Positions 6,503-9,194 of a stretch of 9,194 nt of DNA are shown piece after piece (the stretch's first letter is position 1; every line of letters starts with the position of its first letter). The stretch is from Candidatus Galligastranaerophilus gallistercoris (GTDB lineage Bacteria > Cyanobacteriota > Vampirovibrionia > Gastranaerophilales > Gastranaerophilaceae), in NCBI GenBank assembly GCA_018710795.1, contig DVJH01000136.1, positions 1 through 9,194 of the forward strand, written 5' to 3'. The position numbers were made by a program, and so were the translations under genes. The notes beneath the pieces were generated by a model. It made no database searches, was not told where the DNA came from, and saw nothing but the letters and a program-made list of their open reading frames with translations.

Positions 6503-6556
6503 TTTTACGTCATATTAGCCTTACGGGCATATTTTACGTCTGTTGTACTAGCCTTG
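6503..6556. repeat. Imperfect direct repeat (TTTTACGTC ... AGCCTT, 29-33 bp period)
   Basis: TTTTACGTC occurs at 6503-6511 and 6532-6540, each followed 5 to 9 bases later by AGCCTT (6517-6522 and 6550-6555). The pair lies in the 188-bp gap between the divergent response regulator and YgjP genes, roughly 40-100 bp upstream of the YgjP -10 box. It could be a pair of activator or repressor sites. The ACGT core is itself palindromic. Confidence 0.4.
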
Positions 6557-6588
6557 TGGATTAATAAGCGGCAAAAAACGGTAAAATG

Positions 6589-6597
6589 TGCTATAAT
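6589..6597 (+). promoter_or_regulatory. Extended -10 promoter, probably giving a leaderless mRNA
   Basis: TGCTATAAT is an exact extended -10 element (TGn plus TATAAT at 6592-6597), with no recognisable -35, which such promoters do not need. Initiation about 7 bases downstream falls at 6604-6605, the A of the YgjP start codon. No ribosome binding site precedes that ATG, which agrees with leaderless translation. Confidence 0.55.
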
Positions 6598-6614
6598 CCC
6601 TTCTATGGGATTAT
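6593..6614. promoter_or_regulatory. 8-bp perfect inverted repeat straddling the YgjP start codon
   Basis: ATAATCCC (6593-6600) and GGGATTAT (6607-6614) are separated by six bases (TTCTAT) that include the first two bases of the start codon. The left arm overlaps the -10 box. It may be a protein-binding operator at the transcription start; on a leaderless transcript the left arm would not be transcribed, so an RNA hairpin is less likely. Confidence 0.45.
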
Positions 6615-7345
6615 TTGATTTTTTATTCGCTTCAAAAAAAGAAAATAAAAAGCCTGCGCATAAACTTGTTAATCTAAACGGTGTCAGGTTCAAATATTCT
6701 AAAAATAAAAAATCAAAATCCATAAAAATAACCGTAAAAGACCCGCAAACGGTTAATATCTCCCTCCCCTTCAATTGTTCTTATAAAACCGCAATGGATT
6801 TTGTATACGACAAAATGAACTGGATTCAAAAAAACCTTGAACTTTTTGAATTTAAGAAAATAGATGAAAATCACAAAACAAAAACAAACAATTTTATAGT
6901 CCAAAGAGCAATAATACAAAAACCCGTAATAAAAAGTCAAAAAGGAATAATAAGCTTTATATATCCTTTTGATAAAGATTTTTATTCAAACGAAATTCAA
7001 TCTGAAGCAAAAAAAGCCTTAAAAAAAGCCCTTTATCTTGAAGCAAAAGAATACCTCCCCAAAAGACTTAATGAAATTGCGGAAAAATTCGGTTTCAAAT
7101 ACAACAAACTTTCCTTAAAAAGCCATAAAACAAGATGGGGAAGCTGTTCATACAAAAACAACATAAATCTGAACATAAATTTAATGAACCTTGAAGATGA
7201 TTTTATCGACTATGTTTTAATTCACGAACTGGCGCACACGGTTGAAAAAAACCACAAAGAAAATTTTTGGAAAATCGTTAATACATGTATGCCGAATGCC
7301 GGAGAAATAAGGAAAAAATTAAAAAAGATTTCACCCGTTGTTTAA
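6605..7345 (+). CDS. YgjP-like zinc metallopeptidase domain protein (DUF45 / M48-related)
   Basis: This is a 246-residue cytoplasmic protein with no signal peptide. The C-terminal third carries the family core: TRWGSCSYKNNINLNINL (176-193), then IDYVLIHELAH with the zinc site H207-E208-x-x-H211, and a third ligand H217 in NHKENFW. The N-terminal half (about 20-130) is the beta-rich YgjP region, which contains a PLPFNCSY-like strand and a helix with WIQKN. The family is fused or linked to nucleotide-related and restriction genes in other bacteria, but its substrate is not known. The frame is open upstream to a TTG at 6554; I prefer the ATG at 6605 because MGLFDFLF follows and the promoter lies inside the longer version. 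There is no ribosome binding site. It converges on tadA with a 4-bp overlap. Confidence 0.85.
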   Translation: MGLFDFLFASKKENKKPAHKLVNLNGVRFKYSKNKKSKSIKITVKDPQTVNISLPFNCSYKTAMDFVYDKMNWIQKNLELFEFKKIDENHKTKTNNFIVQRAIIQKPVIKSQKGIISFIYPFDKDFYSNEIQSEAKKALKKALYLEAKEYLPKRLNEIAEKFGFKYNKLSLKSHKTRWGSCSYKNNINLNINLMNLEDDFIDYVLIHELAHTVEKNHKENFWKIVNTCMPNAGEIRKKLKKISPVV

Positions 7346-7782
7346 TTTCTTAATTTTAAAAAATAATCGTTCAATATTTTTTTACATTCATCTTCTTTTA
7401 TTCCGCCGTATACATTGACTTTATTCGGCGCAATATTATTTAAATTTATCTTTGATCCGAAAGCGCCGTATTTTAAGTCATAGGCGCCGAAATATACATT
7501 ATGCACTCTTGAATTGATAATTGCCCAGGCGCACATCGGGCAGGGTTCTAAAGTTACATATATATTGCACCCTTCAAGGCGCCAGTTGTTTATTTTCCTG
7601 CCTGCGGCAACAAGCGCCTCAATTTCGGCATGAGATGATACATTATTTGTTTTTTCTCTTAAATTAAAACTTTTTGCTACAATTTCGCCGTTTTTTTCAA
7701 TAACGCACCCGACGGGGATATCGCCTCCAGACTTTTTTGCTTCTTCAATTGCAATGCTCATAAAATAATCAATATTATTCAC
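7342..7782 (-). CDS. tadA: tRNA-specific adenosine deaminase
   Basis: TadA converts adenosine 34 of tRNA-Arg(ACG) to inosine, allowing one tRNA to read three arginine codons. The cytidine-deaminase fold is clear: the catalytic block SHAEIEAL (H and proton-shuttling E of HAE are residues 51 and 53 of the 146-residue product) and the second zinc motif PCPMC (cysteines 81 and 84), followed by AIINSRVHNVYFGAYDLKYGAFGS, which is the TadA-type C-terminal region rather than that of a guanine deaminase. After PCPMC it has CAWAI where TadA usually has CAGAI. The longest frame begins with TTG at 7800; the GTG at 7782 is a better start, with AGGG 9 nt upstream and the conserved NIDYFM right after. It then overlaps the kinase stop by 8 bp (GTGAATAA), typical of translational coupling. 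No terminator fits before the convergent YgjP gene. Confidence 0.88.
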   Translation of the reverse strand: MNNIDYFMSIAIEEAKKSGGDIPVGCVIEKNGEIVAKSFNLREKTNNVSSHAEIEALVAAGRKINNWRLEGCNIYVTLEPCPMCAWAIINSRVHNVYFGAYDLKYGAFGSKINLNNIAPNKVNVYGGIKEDECKKILNDYFLKLRN

Positions 7783-9194
7783 TTTCAAACGCCCTGTCAA
7801 AAAAATTCAAGCTTACGGTAAATCTGCCGTCTTCGTTTTTGGCGTTTACTTTTATATGCATCGCATCGCAAAGCCCTTTTACGATATAAAGCCCGAGCCC
7901 CGTTCCTCTTGTTGTTCTTGTTAATTCCGAATCAAGACGTATAAATTTATCGTATAATTTTTCCATCATCTCATCGGGAATTTCTTCGGATTTATTTGAA
8001 ATCGAAAAAAGAACGCCTGCGTCCGTATTTTTCATTTTAATTAAAATGGGTTCATTATCAATATTATATTTAACCGCATTGTCGCATAAGTTAATTATTA
8101 TTTGAATAAGCCTGTCATAATCGGCAAAAACATTCTTCAAATTTTCATCGGCTTCAACCTTAAACTCTGTATTTTTTGTGTTTGCATATTCAACGCACAA
8201 TTCAACGACTTTTGGAAGTTCCACCCTCTCGGGGCGGATTGATAAATGGAAACTTTCAATATCGGGGATTGTAAGAAGGTCGTCCACCATTCTTGATAAC
8301 CTTTGCGCCTGCTGTTTTATAATATGCAGCGATTTAAACTTCATCTCGTCATCAATTTTGATATCCTGTCTCATTAATCTGCTTGAATAACCTATAATAC
8401 TTGTTAGAGGAGTTCTGAATTCATGGCTTATGGCGCTGACCAGACTGTCCCTGTAATCATTTAATCTTTTTAATTCAATATTTTTTCTTGATAATTCACT
8501 GTATGATTGAGAAACTTTTTGTGTCATATAATTAAATTCTTTTTCAAGAAACACAATTTCATGGGGTGTAAATATACTTTTTAAAAGCCTTATTTTCCTG
8601 TCGTAGCTTCCTTTGGATATGGCAATTATTCCTTTAAACAGCTGTCTTATATTTATATAAAGATAATATGTATAAAGTCCGACTATAAATAAAATGCATC
8701 CTGCGGCAACAAGAAGGCTTAAAATAATTTTTCCCCTTGCTCTGTCTATCGTATTAACCGTAACCGACGGGTGCGTTTCAACAACGACTGTCCAATTCGG
8801 ATTTGTGATTTGATAATAGGCAAGAGGCTGATTTTTGATTTTTGAAAATAATTCGCCGGTGTTTTCTTCCCTGTCTTTGGGAAGTGCCGACAAAATATTC
8901 GATATATCGTTTTGAAGCGCATTGTTTGTTGCAATCAAAAGCATATCATCATCAAAAATATAAATATACTGCATCAAATTATACGCATCGTCGTTTATCG
9001 CCTTATCAAGCCCTATCATATACAGTTCGCCCGACAAAACGTATCTGTCGTTAATTTTTGCATACAATTTAACGGTTTTATTAAGCGGATTATAATCAAA
9101 TTTATCTTCGGTATTTGAATTTGAAGATATTATTTTTAAATTTTTATACTTCCCCGATTTCTTTTCAATATTTTCAAGATATTTTTTCCCCGAA
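7775..9194 (-). CDS. Sensor histidine kinase, Cache-HAMP-HisKA-HATPase (N-terminus beyond window)
   Basis: The frame is open to the window end, so 472 C-terminal residues are visible and the first transmembrane segment and start are missing. Order: an extracytoplasmic Cache-like sensor (about 1-150, closing with YYQITNPNWTVVVETHP), one transmembrane helix (about 155-179), a HAMP linker (about 180-235), HisKA with phospho-acceptor H257 in SAISHEFRTPLTS, and a HATPase with N-box NLCDNAVKYN (about 368) and G2 box TRGTGLGLYIV (about 428-438). The G1 region is ISNKSEEIP instead of DxGxGI, as in many kinases of this type. It would sense a small periplasmic ligand and phosphorylate a response regulator, most likely of the OmpR class, encoded outside the window. 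Its last codons overlap tadA. A TTG at 9067 is internal, not the start. Confidence 0.92.
   Translation of the reverse strand, partial: SGKKYLENIEKKSGKYKNLKIISSNSNTEDKFDYNPLNKTVKLYAKINDRYVLSGELYMIGLDKAINDDAYNLMQYIYIFDDDMLLIATNNALQNDISNILSALPKDREENTGELFSKIKNQPLAYYQITNPNWTVVVETHPSVTVNTIDRARGKIILSLLVAAGCILFIVGLYTYYLYINIRQLFKGIIAISKGSYDRKIRLLKSIFTPHEIVFLEKEFNYMTQKVSQSYSELSRKNIELKRLNDYRDSLVSAISHEFRTPLTSIIGYSSRLMRQDIKIDDEMKFKSLHIIKQQAQRLSRMVDDLLTIPDIESFHLSIRPERVELPKVVELCVEYANTKNTEFKVEADENLKNVFADYDRLIQIIINLCDNAVKYNIDNEPILIKMKNTDAGVLFSISNKSEEIPDEMMEKLYDKFIRLDSELTRTTRGTGLGLYIVKGLCDAMHIKVNAKNEDGRFTVSLNFFDRAFESE

Noticed and set aside
6505..6774. Minus-strand frame of 89 codons over the YgjP start
   Set aside because: It overlaps the YgjP gene and the intergenic repeats, with no domain; the YgjP frame carries a clear zinc motif.
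8842..9118. Two overlapping plus-strand frames at the window end
   Set aside because: Both are shadows of the sensor domain of the histidine kinase, which is open through this whole stretch.

Overview
The window looks like a chromosomal piece of a low-GC, probably anaerobic bacterium. My best guess is a gut relative of the Cyanobacteria (Gastranaerophilales / Melainabacteria). The guess rests mainly on the prepilin at 3157-3900, whose N-terminus (AFTLAEVLITLAIIGVV) is the type I associate with that group, on an IlvD of the VPGH type, and on AT-rich spacers. It is an inference; no rRNA or marker gene is present to confirm it.

Positions 1 to about 2690 read as a decaying accessory island that ends exactly at the 3' end of an initiator tRNA-Met gene (2693-2769, minus). 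In order it holds the C-terminal end of an N-6 DNA methylase cut by the window edge (1-282), a WG-repeat protein gene whose 5' part is out of frame with the rest (311-1623), a 36-codon scrap of a tyrosine recombinase C-terminus (1595-1702) that the WG gene runs straight into, and a DUF2971-family gene (1704-2600, minus). This region is visibly more AT-rich than the ilvD part. A tRNA 3' end flanked by integrase debris and mixed cargo is the classic layout of an integrated element, but the second attachment site is not in the window.

Positions 2770 to 9194 look like core genome. A small XRE regulator (2841-3062, minus) is divergent from a secreted, six-cysteine prepilin-like protein (3157-3900, plus). 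Between them lie a consensus sigma-70-type promoter and two dyad symmetries that could be operators. A 15-bp perfect hairpin separates the pilin from the convergent ilvD (3949-5607, minus; branched-chain amino acid synthesis). Upstream of ilvD is a NarL/FixJ response regulator (5730-6416, minus) with its own terminator.

Divergent from the regulator is a YgjP-type zinc metallopeptidase (6605-7345, plus). Its extended -10 box is placed so that transcription would start at the ATG, giving a leaderless mRNA, and an 8-bp inverted repeat straddles the start codon. It converges on tadA (7342-7782, minus), and the two stop codons share a TTAA. tadA overlaps the end of a Cache-HAMP-HisKA sensor kinase (7775 to the window end, minus, N-terminus missing), so the two are probably translationally coupled.

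I found no CRISPR array, no complete mobile element and no complete defence system. The most unusual material is the broken WG/integrase junction and the regulatory dyads at 3063-3121 and 6593-6614.
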